From assembly GCA_028554645.1 (NCBI GenBank), contig JAQOOI010000038.1, positions 1-64,000 of the forward strand: 64,000 bases of DNA, in the 5' to 3' direction. The number at the start of each line of letters is the position of its first letter. The stretch's first letter is position 1. The translations under genes and the position numbers were made by a program. Under the pieces are notes generated by a model. That model did not search any database, was not told the DNA's origin, and saw only the letters and a program-made list of their open reading frames with translations. Positions 1 to 10,809 of the stretch are shown piece by piece. The stretch comes from Omphalotus guepiniiformis. Lineage: Eukaryota > Basidiomycota > Agaricomycetes > Agaricales > Omphalotaceae.

Positions 1-531
1 GTGTGGGATGTGTTATGCGGAGTGTAGAAGTGCGGGATGGCGGCGGGGACTCGGACGGGACGGCGGTAGACGTTAGACATTGATATACCTTCAGGCTGTT
101 ATGAATGAACGAACGACCGAAGGGATAGACTTTAAACGTACGTGTACACAGAGTACCGGCGGGAAGAGCACAACACTTTCACTTTCACTTCAAGTTTACA
201 CTTCCCCAGGCCCCGCAGGTCCTTGAAGTTGTCACGTCCGCTAGTAAACTATGTTTTCTTCAAGTACATACTATACCGCATCCTCTTACCCTCGACCGCT
301 GAGTATTCCGCAATCCCGATTCATGAATTTGAGCCCGCCGGTTCCGAGTCGGACTTGGTACCCTCATGCACTCCAATTGAAGTTGACTTAATTTCACGCT
401 CGAGAATCGGAAATGATTATAGACTACGGTCTCATTAAGTATATGCAATACCGCCTCCTCCCACCCTCGACCGCTGAGTATTCCGCAATCCCGATTCTTG
501 AGTTTGAGCCCGCCGGTCCGAGTCGGACCTG
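1..531 (+). repeat. Left arm of a long terminal inverted repeat
   Basis: This stretch reappears, reverse-complemented, at 2524-3045 with scattered substitutions and small indels. The left edge of the window cuts the arm, so its outer tip and any target-site duplication are not visible. The arm contains an internal direct repeat with a period near 175 bp, units about 250-357 and 425-531. Both units carry the blocks GAGTATTCCGCAATCCCGAT and GAGTCGGAC. The arm is clearly more GC-rich than the interior at 540-2500. Short reading frames in it have no protein-like character. Confidence 0.85.
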
Positions 532-1204
532 TCAAGCTTACAGTTACCGATCATTTACCGATCGGTTACTGATTGGGAACCACTTTTTGTAGTTACTGCT
601 TTTATTTCTCAATTAATTGTGTCTACGTATACTTATAATCTTGCAATTCAAGCCTTATACAATACTCCAGACTGTGACACTTTCTCAATAGCACTCCGAG
701 CCCGAGGTACCACCTTCCAAATCAAGAAATACCACAAATTGTGGTCATTAGATAATCAAGCACCTTCCAAATGAAGCAATTTTACAAAAGAAATGAGTAC
801 CTCAGTGTTGACAAGCAAAAAAATGTTTCTCATTTCTGGGTGTAATACTCACTTTCTTAGATGTAGCAGACTTCTAATAATGAGCCTTATAGTTACTGCT
901 AGATTATGTTTGGACATTCCTTATAATTTTGCAGTTTAAAAATTAACTCAATGCTGAGGTATTCCTTTAATTAAATATTCTAGCCTTTTATGTATCACAG
1001 TCCTTCTTTTCTATACAGGTCCTCATAGCAGCTTTACAGCACTACACACATCCAAAACAAATTATTACCCAAAAAAAAAAATCAAAGCCACAATTCACAA
1101 ATATATATAAATAAACACACACCATATATAAGTGCCACCCAAGAAAAAATAAGCTTTTTCCCTCCTTCTTCTTTACCCCCACCTCTATCTACAACAAAAC
1201 AACA
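532..1204. other. AT-rich interior of the inverted-repeat element
   Basis: No coding sequence is supported here. The stretch is AT-rich and ends in the putative core promoter of the gene at 1205: TATATATAA near 1112-1120, TATATAAG near 1135-1142, and a pyrimidine-rich run before the ATG. Confidence 0.5.
1112..1142 (+). promoter_or_regulatory. Putative TATA elements of the element-borne gene
   Basis: TATATATAA and TATATAAG lie about 65-95 bp before the ATG at 1205, followed by a C/T-rich stretch. The spacing suits a fungal core promoter. The call rests only on sequence resemblance. Confidence 0.4.
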
Positions 1205-2306
1205 ATGACACCTACCAAAGAATTTCAACAAGAATTAACTCCAGACTTTAAATCAAAATACCCTTCTCCACCTCCTTTTACTGATCCAGGACCAGATATG
1301 AAGTATCCTTCTCTTTATCACACATATGGTGATGACAACCCTGAGGTTGAAAAAAGTACGTAGGAGACTTGAATATAACATGTAGGATATATGACTTGAT
1401 TTCCTGTTTTTAGGGATTCAAATCGCAAAGGCATAAAGACAAGAATGGATGAAAAGGCGTGATTTAGCCCAGGATGAAGTTGTGGCTGTGAAGCAGAAGC
1501 GGGAGGATGCGGAGAGGGAGTGGAGAGTGAGACAGGATGAGTTGAAGAGGATTTGGGAGGAAGAGAAGGAGAAGGAGAAGGAGAAGGAAAGAGATGAAAT
1601 GGAGAAAACTTCACCAGCAGAGAAGGTTTCAGAGAAGGGTATTCTGGTATGTTAAGATACTTGAATATCACCTTTTCTTTTCTGTTGATCTGATAATATA
1701 ATATGTAGAAACAGCCTCTAAAGACATATGGTACAAGTTATAAGCAGGTGAGATGGGCAGAGGTGTTAGTAGTGGGTGATAGCACACCTGGAGCAGATGC
1801 AGAAAAGATGGAAAAGAAGCAGAGGCTAGGTAAACAGGTGAAAGGAAAACAAAGGATGACTAGAAAGAGAGGAAGAGATACTGATATGATGAACACACTC
1901 CAGGTATTTATTTGAATTAATATCTAATTCACTGACAGCCTAACAGCAATTCAAGACAGGATCTACTGATTCCAGTAGTTCTCAGGCCTCTAGCAACAAG
2001 ACACAGAGACAAGAAGAAGAAGAAGTCACTAACAATAATCTCAAACAAAGTCTATTATCAAAACTTGAAGCCAAGATCAACCAACTTGAAACTATCAACA
2101 ATAAGACTCAGGCCCAGAAAGGTCAGCTTCATGTTGTTGATCAGTTGTACCATTGGGTTACATTGGGATCTGAGTATCCATTGGAGGAGAAGCTTGGATT
2201 GGTGGAGATGGTGAAGAATAAAATGGAGAAAGCTGTGGGGAGTGAAGAAGAAGATAAAGTGTTTTTGGAGTGGGTTGAGATGATTTTGTCTGCATGCAAG
2301 GATTAG
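1205..2306 (+). CDS. Unknown coiled-coil-type protein inside the inverted-repeat element
   Basis: Four exons join in phase: 1205-1355, 1444-1646, 1709-1903 and 1947-2306, giving 302 residues. The first intron's nearer acceptor (1413) would lead into a stop, so the one at 1443 is chosen. The N-terminus is Pro/Tyr-rich (SKYPSPPPFTDPGPDMKYPS). Residues ~55-110 are a charged helix with Glu-Lys repeats (EEEKEKEKEKERDE). A basic stretch follows (KQVKGKQRMTRKRGR). The C-terminal third looks helical and includes DQLYHWVTLGSEYPLEEKL. There is no signal peptide, membrane segment or catalytic motif that I know. Codon use is more A/T-rich than in the flanking genes. It could be cargo of a mobile element or a captured host gene. 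I do not recognise the family. Confidence 0.65.
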
Positions 2307-2523
2307 TTTTAGTTTGGTTTGGTTTGGTTTGAGAAAGATGAAAGTATAGGGTTGTTGAGAGCTCAGAACAGGCATTTTTTTTTGATGTAAATTGTATGTA
2401 TGTACAGTATGATGTTTCTGAAAGTGTTCACAATAGGGCCAGCCACCAGTGTTTTAGCTGCTTGTATCCAAATATATCTGTACATCACCGGACCTGGAAA
2501 TCCCGATCAGAGTGTATGAGGCA

Positions 2524-3045
2524 CAGGTCCGACTCGGACCGGCGGGCTCAAACTCAAGAATCGGGTTCGTGGAATACCTCAGCGCTGGAGGGTAAGAGGA
2601 GGCGGTATAGCATATACTTGAAGAAAACGTAGTCTATAATCATTTCCGATTCTCGAGGTTGAAATTGAGTCAACTCCAATCGGAGTGTATGAGGGTACCA
2701 AGGTCCGACTCGGACCGGCGGGCTCAAATTCATGAATCGGGATTGCGGAATACTCAGCGGTCGAGGGTAAGACGAGGCGGTATAGTATGTACTTGAAGGA
2801 AACGTAGTTTACTAGCGGCCGTGACAACCTCAAGGACCTGCGGGGCCTGGGGAAATGTAAACTTGAGGTGAAGTGTTGTGCTCTTCCCGCCGGTACTCTG
2901 TGTACACGTACGTTTAACGTCTATCCCTTCGTTCGTTCGTTCATTCATAACAGCCTGAGGGTATATCAATGTCTACCGGTACCCCGACTCGACCCGTCCG
3001 CACCCCCATCCCGCACTTCTGCACTCCGCATAACACATCCCACAC
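2524..3045 (-). repeat. Right arm of the long terminal inverted repeat
   Basis: This is the reverse complement of 1-531, including the internal direct repeat (GGTCCGACTCGGACCGGCGG occurs near 2526 and again near 2700). It continues to at least 3045, the position matching base 1 of the window. After that comes a short C/A-rich run (CACACCCCACACCCCACACT). I cannot tell whether this run belongs to the element tip. Confidence 0.85.
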
Positions 3046-3767
3046 CCCACACCCCACACTCCGCATTCCCATATGTCGCATTCGTTACCCACCGCGGCAC
3101 GTGTTCGAAGGTTGTATTTGGTCCAAGGGGGAGTATCGAGGTTGAGTATGTGAAAGAGGACTCGAGGATGTATTGAATGTTCCGAATCGACGTCGTTTAT
3201 GAATAAGAATCAATATCGAGAGTATCGGTGTTATCCCCCCGACGCACCATTTCGAGTCGCTGCTACTCAACGTCGACGTCAAAGCGTACAAAGCACCCCT
3301 TCCCTCTACAACGCGAGTCCATCTGATCACCCGCATATTTCCCTATCGTCCTGTGTAAACGTTGATCTAGATATCCGAGAGATTGCTCGTAGACGCGTAA
3401 ACGTAGTAGATTTGAGACTCGAGGGGTGGGGACTCGGGAGCACGAGAGGGTGCGTGGGTGGAAGAAAGAGGGTGAAAGTTGGGAAGACGGCCGCATCGCA
3501 TCGCATTAGAGCAGCAGAACGATCGGTGGACATAAAGCGGTAAAGGATTGGGCTTGACAAGCTTGACTATGCGAGTCGGAACGGACCACCCCTCCTCCCT
3601 CCTCCCTTCCTCCAACGTATCGTTTGTTTACACTCTCCAACGACGTCATCATCTCCTGAAAACGTATTATTGACAATGATAATAGCTTTGATCGCCATCC
3701 CTGTCCAGCGTCATTTTCCAAGTGACTCTCCTCCCCTCCACCGATCCGCACACGCAACCTCTCCCAG
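3046..3767. other. Intergenic, no gene supported
   Basis: Several overlapping open frames exist on both strands around 3100-3850. They lack conserved motifs, splice continuity or a promoter context. I see nothing further here. Confidence 0.5.
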
Positions 3768-4992
3768 CTACCTAACAACAACACCGGTAAGATCCCCAAA
3801 CCAAGCCCTCTGATCCTTCGACGAAGCCCACTCAGTTCCATGTCCACCAAAAAACGTCTGAAAATGGAATCCCTTAACCTTTCCCTCTCCCGACGTTCTC
3901 AGTGTTAATCCAGTGATTGATATCACTGATGTACCGTCTATCCATAGTTCGATTTCGCCTGCGGAAGAAAACAGAATGTGATTACTGAGTATTAGGAAGC
4001 AAGCAAAGGGTCTCACCATCTTCCTCCCCAAGACAATTAAGCTTAACACGTATCGCAACGCTCATCCATCTCCCAACGGGCAGGGTAAACGCTCCCCGAC
4101 CAACCGAAAACCCATACGTCGGGTTTTCGAATGAAAACGGAGGGACGCCCAACAAACGTCGCGTGTTATTCGTCGTTGGTGGGATATAAACGTATAACTC
4201 TCCAATTCCACCAGGTCTCCACATCAACCTAACATTAAAACACTTACACCTATCATCCTTCCTACCACCCGTACATCCATATGCCAAAGTCCCTTCTCCA
4301 CCATAAACACCAGGTAATTTCCCGCCTTTAACCCAATCCCAGCCTTCTTCGAGCATCATTCGATGACTCATGAGAGCTTCGCTTGGTTCTTCCCGTTCCC
4401 CATCCGCAGCTAGAGCAGCAGCAAACTCCTTTGACCCAGAAATGTAAAACCCGAATCCACCAGGTACGTTCCCGGATGGATTGACACTTCCTTTTGGATA
4501 AAACGCTTCCCAAGCTACGCGTGGTAGAGGTATCTCGTCGTTGTCCTCATCATCCCCACCAGCACAAGAACCAATCGCGCGGTTGGGGGGCGTAACAACC
4601 GGGTGTTTCGTCCTCGAAGCGACTTTATGTACGCCTAATGACGATTCGTCGGTTAATGGGATGTATGTCAGGTTTGCGTTTCCGTAGGAGTTTTCGTTTC
4701 CATGAGCGTTTGCGTTTGCGTGTTCAGCGAGAGTAAGGTTCGTAGTGAACCCGAGGAGAAAATTAGAAATTGGTAGTAGGCTTTGTTTCGTGCTCGATAA
4801 AGATGGAGACATTGGCATTGCGAAGGGTGACGAAGCCGATAGGGGACTCGAAAAAGGTCGAAAAGTAACGTGACTGGCCCCGGAGAAGGTCGAAAAAGGT
4901 CGAAAAGTAACGTGACTGGCATGGGAGAAGGTCGAAAAGTGACGGGCCTTGGGATAAACAGCTGTCAACTTAAGAGTTCGCAATGCCATCAT
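3768..4992 (-). CDS. Polysaccharide lyase family 14-type protein
   Basis: Two exons, 4992-4017 and 3958-3768, are joined across a 58-nt intron (GTGAGA..CAG), giving about 388 residues. The C-terminal two thirds match the fungal PL14 / alginate-lyase-like fold: a GGFGFYISG strand, MMLEEGWDWVKGGKLPG, VYGGEGTLAYGCTGGR, a Cys-rich RCKCFNVRLMWRPGG, and GFHFQTFFGGH near the end. Such enzymes cleave uronic-acid polysaccharides by beta-elimination outside the cell. Residues ~15-50 contain an in-frame repeat of HVTFRPFS-type units that is not part of the family, and no clean signal peptide follows the first Met. The start could therefore be a later Met (MPMSPSLSS..., ~58 residues in) or lie on an unseen upstream exon. 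A broken relative lies at 13978-14235. Confidence 0.8.
4849..4947 (-). repeat. In-frame tandem repeat in the N-terminus of the PL14 gene
   Basis: A unit of about 40-45 bp containing GGTCGAAAAGTAACGTGACT occurs twice in full, with a third diverged copy (GTCGAAAAGTGACG). On the coding strand it encodes repeats of SHVTFRPFSTFSGA type. It looks like recent slippage close to the start codon. Confidence 0.65.
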
Positions 4993-6498
4993 CCCTCCGA
5001 GTCGCCCACAGGGACGATACCTCTCTTCCTTTGCGGATTATGCACACAAACGCCGATGAAAGGGAACGAGGAGCCTGAGAGGCCGCCGGGGAGAGAAGGA
5101 GTTGGAGTTGGAGGTCGAGTTGGAGTTTGAGTGAGGGGGGACAAATGGGAATGGAACGTCTTTTTTATGATTCTGGTGGAAACCGAACGATGCTTGTGGA
5201 CATGGACGTGGAAGACTCTCACTCCCTTCCTCCCTTCCTCCACCACTTTCGAGCACAATGGGTGTCAAACGTCAAAAACCCAAGCAAGCAGGATAACGAG
5301 TATCACCCGAGTATCACTCGATGGCGCCATGGCCCATGTGTCAACGACGTGCATGATCATCGACATCCTCGCAGGTCCACGCCTCAGCAGGCTTCACCCA
5401 CTCTCGTTATCAATTCCAACTTCCAACTTCATCTTCATTCGGGTTTACTCATATCATACGCGTTATACTCCGACTCCGACTCCGAATCCTTCCTCCCACA
5501 CTTCCTTCCTTCATTCCTCTCGTCCGTTCGCCTCAGGCTAGATCTCTTCCCTGGGTTAGGTGCTGGAACTGCTAGCGATAACGAGCACCTGAGGTCCCTT
5601 CCGATAGAAAGTAGGAAAGTCACTACATGTACATACATAGCACCTGACGAGTCCGCACCTTGACCACGTCGAGGTCGAGAGGAAATGCCATGCCGGATGA
5701 TATAAGTATGTGGATATGATGATGATGATTTCGAGTTTGGGTCCCGAATGAGAGAAATATGAATGAGGTTGGTTTTGGCTTGAATGTCTCCGTTATTGAC
5801 TGCTCAAGCGCTCAAGCGCTCATGTGTTGAGTTTGACCATTCTGATACCTGCAGTCCGGGTGCAGTCAAACAATGAATTATTCAAACTCATCCTGACGGG
5901 ATTTTCTCGGCCAGGGCTTTCAATATTTCAATATTCACTGACGGACCGTTGCTCAGGCGCTCAAGCGCTCATGCACATGGATCATTGTGCAGCTGCCACC
6001 TGCGGTTTTCTTACAGGCTTTCAGGCTTTCGTATTACGCTTTCGTATTTATCCCGCGCGCGGGCCGGTTCAACGTCGTATGTACCTACGTTGTATGTGAC
6101 CCTCTCCATATGACTCTAATTCTAAAGGCGTGTAATTTTCCAAGTCCACTGTCACATATACTTCATCCAGAAGACTCTATGTAGTCTCTACATACCATCA
6201 TTTTTCCGATAATTACATCCGGGCCGTCTTCATTTTCCGGGAAATTGCACCCACTGCACCCACTGCAGCCGTTACAGGTAAGAGCGTTACCATGTTACCT
6301 CCAGGCCCAAAAGTGAATAAACGCAATCCTCCAATTTAATTTCCCCGAATTTCATCATCCGGTTGAAGATTCTCACAAACCAAAACAAAAACCTACCCTA
6401 CGTACTTATAAGCAGCACCCATCTTATTTCATTCTCGTGAACCCCCTCCCTTCTTCACCGGTTCACCGTTCACCGCACAAACCCAAGGCCGAGTCACC
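4993..6498. other. Intergenic between PL14 and pectin methylesterase genes
   Basis: No gene is supported. A 178-codon open frame at 5127-5663 (+) overlaps other long frames and has no family features. A short repeat, GCTCAAGCGCTCAAGCGCTC near 5806-5825, returns as GCTCAGGCGCTCAAGCGCTC near 5951-5972. ACTTATAAGCAG near 6405 may be the core promoter of the next gene, about 90 bp before its ATG. Confidence 0.5.
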
Positions 6499-8176
6499 AT
6501 GACTAACCCTCAACCTCAACCTCTCCTCCGCCTCCGTACAATCACCTCATTCAAATTCCTCCTCTTCACAATCCTCATATCCCTTCTCACCCTAAGCACC
6601 ACCACCACCGTGACTGCCGCGTCAATCGGATTGACCAAACGCGCCTCACGTACATCCCCTCCATCAGGAGCCGTAGTTGTTCGTGCGAGTGGTGCTTCGA
6701 GTGGAGAGTTTGGAACGATTCAGAGTGCTGTTGATTCGTTGGATGATGGGAGTACGGAGGTTATTTTTGTGTATCCTGGTACGTGCGTTACTACGTTGTG
6801 TGTGTTTTGGAGGAGGATTCAAACTCGACTTCGCTTTCATTTTCGTGTATGTTACTTACGGCCCCTTACCTTGATGGTAGGAACGTACTCTGAACAAGTA
6901 TCTATAACAAGGACCGGAAAACTCAGCGTAAGCAAATTCAAACACCTCACTAACTTACCCATTATCCTTCCCAGCCCTGTTCTTTCGCTTACCTCGAGAC
7001 TCTAAATCTGACTCTGACATGCGATTGCAACGTAGATCCTAGGATACACAGAAGACACAACAACACAAACCTCAAACCAAGTAACAATCACTCATTCCGA
7101 ATCTGCAGGTCAAGCAGGTAACGATGATGAAAGTGGGACATTGAGAGTTCATAAAGATAATTTCGCGTTGTATAATGTGAATGTGAAGAATACCGTGAGT
7201 GTTTCCACAGAATTCGGATTCGGATGAAGCTCACGTCGTTCTTCGTATGTGTATGTAGTTTGGACAATCATCAAGTAACGGTCAAGCATTAGCTCTAAGC
7301 GCATATGGTACGAATCAAGGATACTACGCATGTGGGTTCTACAGGTCCGTCCTTCAAACCCCCAACTCCCCTCTCACCCCACTCCCCTCTCATAACATGC
7401 ACTTCCAGCTGGCAAGACACAGTCCTAACAGAAACCGGCAACCAATTCTTCGGTTCCTGCTACATCGAAGGAGCAGTAGACTACATATTCGGTCAACACG
7501 CCAGAACATTTTTTCATAAAAATACTATTGCTTCCCTTGGTGCTGGTGCGATTACGGCTGATGGACCTTCGGATGCGGATGATGAGAGTCTTTGTGAGTT
7601 CGAGTTTTCCTCCAAGTTTTTTTTTTTTTTTTCAACTGCACTGAGCACTGAGCACTGATACCCCCCTCTCAGTTGTGATTAACGAATCAACGATAAAAAA
7701 CCAGCTCAGCAGCTACAACCGATCTTACAGGAAAAGTATTCCTAGGTCGTCCATGGACCCAATGGGCTCGGTGAGTACCCTTCATTACCATACAAACCAT
7801 ACAAACCATACAATGTCCTTCCTATTCAATATATGATTCTTCTCGCTGAGACCGCAATTAACAGAGTCGCATACACATCCTGCAACCTAGGCAACCTAAT
7901 CAACAGTGCTGGTTGGGAACAATGGTCTTCATCGACACCTAATACTCAAGATGTCACTTTTGTTGAATATGATAATACAGGTAAGTACGGTACTTCCTAT
8001 TATTCATTCGTGCGTTACTTACAACATGAATTTACACTCACTGTGACTTCGTAGGTGCAGGAGCATCCGGTACTCGTGCGTCATTTGCCAAAAAGGTATC
8101 TTCGAATGCGGATTATACTATCCAAGTTGTGTTGGGAAGTACTTGGTCTTCTTGGGTCGATCAGGCATATGTATAG
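6499..8176 (+). CDS. Pectin methylesterase (carbohydrate esterase family 8)
   Basis: Eight exons: 6499-6778, 6881-6927, 7036-7194, 7259-7344, 7409-7593, 7673-7770, 7865-7980 and 8055-8176. The product removes methyl groups from pectin outside the cell. A hydrophobic N-terminus (FLLFTILISLLTL) ending at ..VTAAS is a signal peptide. Family landmarks in order: GTIQSAVDSL, GTYSEQVSI, GQALALSAYG (catalytic Gln),  SWQDTVLTETG (catalytic Gln-Asp), CYIEGAVDYIFG (nucleophile Asp region) and FLGRPWTQWARV (substrate Arg). Exon 6 breaks frame: V-I-N-E-S-T-I-K runs into an A6 run (7695-7700), and the conserved FLGRPW lies one base out of phase. Either there is an extra A, or the intron acceptor is the CTCAG ending at 7709, which would skip the VINESTI strand. 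Confidence 0.85.
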
Positions 8177-8811
8177 TGTAAAATGAAGTCCGAGGTCTGA
8201 GCGCGTTAGGTTGCTGCTCGTATTGCTCGTATACGATATACCAATGAACATGACTTACGATCGTCCTTGGGGCTTGAGGAAGCTTACGCGTACGTCTTGA
8301 GTTCACTTCGAAAATGGGAATCAACACGCCCGTATATGCGTCTCTAGCATTTAGTATTACGCGTTACGGGCGAACTAACACCTCTGGTCCATGCTGCCCC
8401 TCTCTGAGCTGATATCGCATGCATAGAAAACGTCCGCGTAATAGAAGGATAAAGCGTTCTTGGGGCACATCCTATACCCACCCCCGGGTTATGATGCATG
8501 AGTCTCGGAAGATGTCGGAAATTGCGATGTTGTATACATCACTGGACGATAGATGTAGATGTAAGTTACGTCTAGAAACAGCGCAGTGCGTAGGTTCCGC
8601 ATCCAATCTGCGAGGTATTATAAGTACATCGTCCCTATCTGCGAAAAGGAGAGTAGCTCATGATCAAAGTAAGGTAACCGTATCAATGCTTCGGAAAGGT
8701 ATCCCAACAATTCAAATGTCCAAACAAACTTCTAGTTCATCATGTCATACCATACATAGCCTACCACACCTCCGAACCGTTCGCGACAGAACAATTCTAA
8801 CATCAAGTATA
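8177..8811. other. Intergenic, convergent 3' ends
   Basis: The region lies between the 3' ends of the pectin methylesterase (+) and the DUF6593-type gene (-). The open frame at 8419-8826 has no protein-like character. I see nothing else. Confidence 0.5.
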
Positions 8812-9493
8812 TTAGATTTCATTTGAGGTACAACAGAAGGCACCACGAGAACGCACCGTATTATCCTGCCGTTTCGCCTCAGAGTATATAAACGCCAGAA
8901 TGAGCAGAATCTCATCTTCAGCCAGAGCAGTACGCGTCATGCGTAAAGCAGGTGGATCCGTTTTGGTGAATAGGTGAGGGCGATATGGGACTGAGAAACG
9001 TGCAGCGATTTTCGTGTTATCTTTAACTTGCAAAAGAGCCTGAAAAACGCGTAGGGGAATTGGGGTATCTGAGCGAGAACGTAAACGCGTAAATGACCCA
9101 CCTGCCATTCGTCGTCGTTGTGTTTAAGTTCGTATTCCTTTCGTTCAGGTGCCCAACGCCAATACCTCCGCCTAAGTTGAAATGAAATGAATTCAAACAT
9201 TCGTTAAGACATAAAGAAAACTACCACACGCACTTATTCAAATACCCCCCTTTTTTCTCCTTAACCTCACTAATCTTCTTCTTCGTCCCATGAACCTCAA
9301 ACAACTTCTCCTTCCAATGAATAGCACCAACAGTCACATGAGCCCCAGGTGACGGGTTAGCATCTTGAAGCAACGTAATTTGGCGCCCTAGAAAACCGAA
9401 TGTCGTTTGTAGAGAATAGATGATGGAGTTATCGTGCGTAGCTCGTAGTTTGGCGTTTAGGATGTTGGCTTTGTTGTCGAAGATGACCTCCAT
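8812..9493 (-). CDS. DUF6593-type fungal protein
   Basis: Three exons, 9493-9234, 9171-9102 and 9039-8812, give about 185 residues. The pattern fits the small basidiomycete DUF6593 beta-rich family: an N-terminal strand set, a central basic-aromatic RRYWRWAPERKEYELKHND block, and a closing helix EDEILLILAFIYSEAKRQ, which corresponds to the family's D-x-h-h-x-T-h-h-Y-h-E-x-x-R ending. The biochemical role of this family is not known. There is no signal peptide or membrane segment. Introns are 62 nt each (GTGCGT..TTAG and GTGGGT..TCAG). Confidence 0.7.
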
Positions 9494-10809
9494 TTAAGGG
9501 ATGTTGAGGTAGGGGTGGTGGTGGTGGGGGTATGGAGTAGAAAAGTGTGAGGAGTGAGGATATCGATAGTGCGGCTGAGACTCAGACAAGCCCCCCAACG
9601 AACCGGCGTGGGTGCAGAAGTTTCGCCACGTAGCGCTTAGCGCTAGCCTTGAAAGAAGTCAAAGCGTAGAGTAAGAAAAGCGTTTTGAGCCAAAATCTCC
9701 GTTTATGGTAATTGTAGGAAATTCAAATGCATGAGCGAGAAACTAGACCTTGAAGTGATAACATTTTGAAGGAGGTGTCAATTGAGAGACCCACAAGAAT
9801 TTCCGGATTCTTCGCTGTCCGTATGGTTGCTGCGGCGACGGTGTGGCGGCGCCGGCTCTAGCCTCTACATACTTATCTCCTTCTGTATGTGATACAGTAC
9901 TCAAAGCCTCAGCTGCTGAGGAAGATGGTTAAGAACATACTCAGAAATGATTGAGTCCATAGCGAACACAATGACTGATTGAACGTCCATAAGTATTTTT
10001 ATGTATGGGAAGGAGCGGAAGATTTTTGCTTGATCTGGTTAAACGTTCGGTGCTGCCGTGCCGGGGATCTCACGTGCTCCAACCGTTCCCTGGATTTTCC
10101 CACTGTCTTCTGTATCGCGTCCTCGTCGTCATTTGCCAGACTGTTCTTGCCAAGATACCGACTCGGGGCGCCCATAGACCCATCACCAACACCCCTTCGC
10201 AGCCCTTCGCAGCCCTTCTCCCGCCTAGTCACTTGGAGACTCACGGAATAACCTCAAAAGGACACAAACATATCATACATATATCATATCTCACTACTAA
10301 TAATCCTTACCGGTAAAATCAAGGTAAAATTGAACATTATGATTGAATGTGTGGCGGCCTTGAGCGCTTGAGCGCTGAAGCTGATTCATCACCTTTACAG
10401 TACGCTCTGCGGCTCTATTGCTTTTAGTTCACGGGTTACACACGGTGTACCGGTTACCCCGAAGCCAACCTCGAAGCGAAGATGGACCCCTGGGCAATGG
10501 AATGCAAGGACCTCAGCTCCCCTTCCAGTCTACGTCGTCCCTGAAGTTCAAGTTGCTCTCAACACTCAGCTCGCTTATCGGTACCTCGCACCAGTGTCCC
10601 TGGAAATACAAGAACAATGAGAAGACATTGTAATACCCCCAAACGATGTACACCGAGAGCCGCCGCGTACCTTCACACCGTTTCGATGAATCCTCAAAGA
10701 AACTACTTGGGGGTATAACAAACATATAAATACCCACCAGCTCCAAACGCCTCAACCTTGAAGCTAAAGCTAAAGTTTCTTCCAGCATCAACGAACGAAC
10801 GAACGAACG
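9494..10809. other. Intergenic between divergent genes
   Basis: About 1.3 kb separates two divergently transcribed genes, so it probably holds both promoters. TATAAATA lies at 10725-10732, and the tetranucleotide run GAACGAACGAACGAACGA precedes the ATG at 10810. Open frames near 9999-10316 are not protein-like. Confidence 0.5.
10725..10732 (+). promoter_or_regulatory. TATA box of the FAD oxidoreductase gene
   Basis: TATAAATA lies 78 bp upstream of the ATG at 10810, in a fitting position for a fungal core promoter. Confidence 0.45.

Larger units (their letters stand above)
1..3045. mobile_element. Putative TIR-type mobile element carrying one gene
   Basis: Two inverted arms of about 0.53 kb (1-531 and 2524-3045) enclose a roughly 2 kb AT-rich interior. 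The interior holds one complete four-exon gene (1205-2306). This is what is expected of a large non-autonomous DNA transposon or of a gene trapped between inverted repeats. I see no DDE transposase, RNase H-like, YR or helicase sequence, so movement would need an enzyme supplied elsewhere. The left end lies outside the window, so the true boundaries are unknown. An alternative is a plain inverted duplication that never moved as a unit. Confidence 0.6.

Noticed and set aside
5127..5663. 178-codon open frame on the plus strand
   Set aside because: Overlaps another long frame, shows no motifs, and its Ser/His/Pro-rich sequence looks like translated intergenic DNA.
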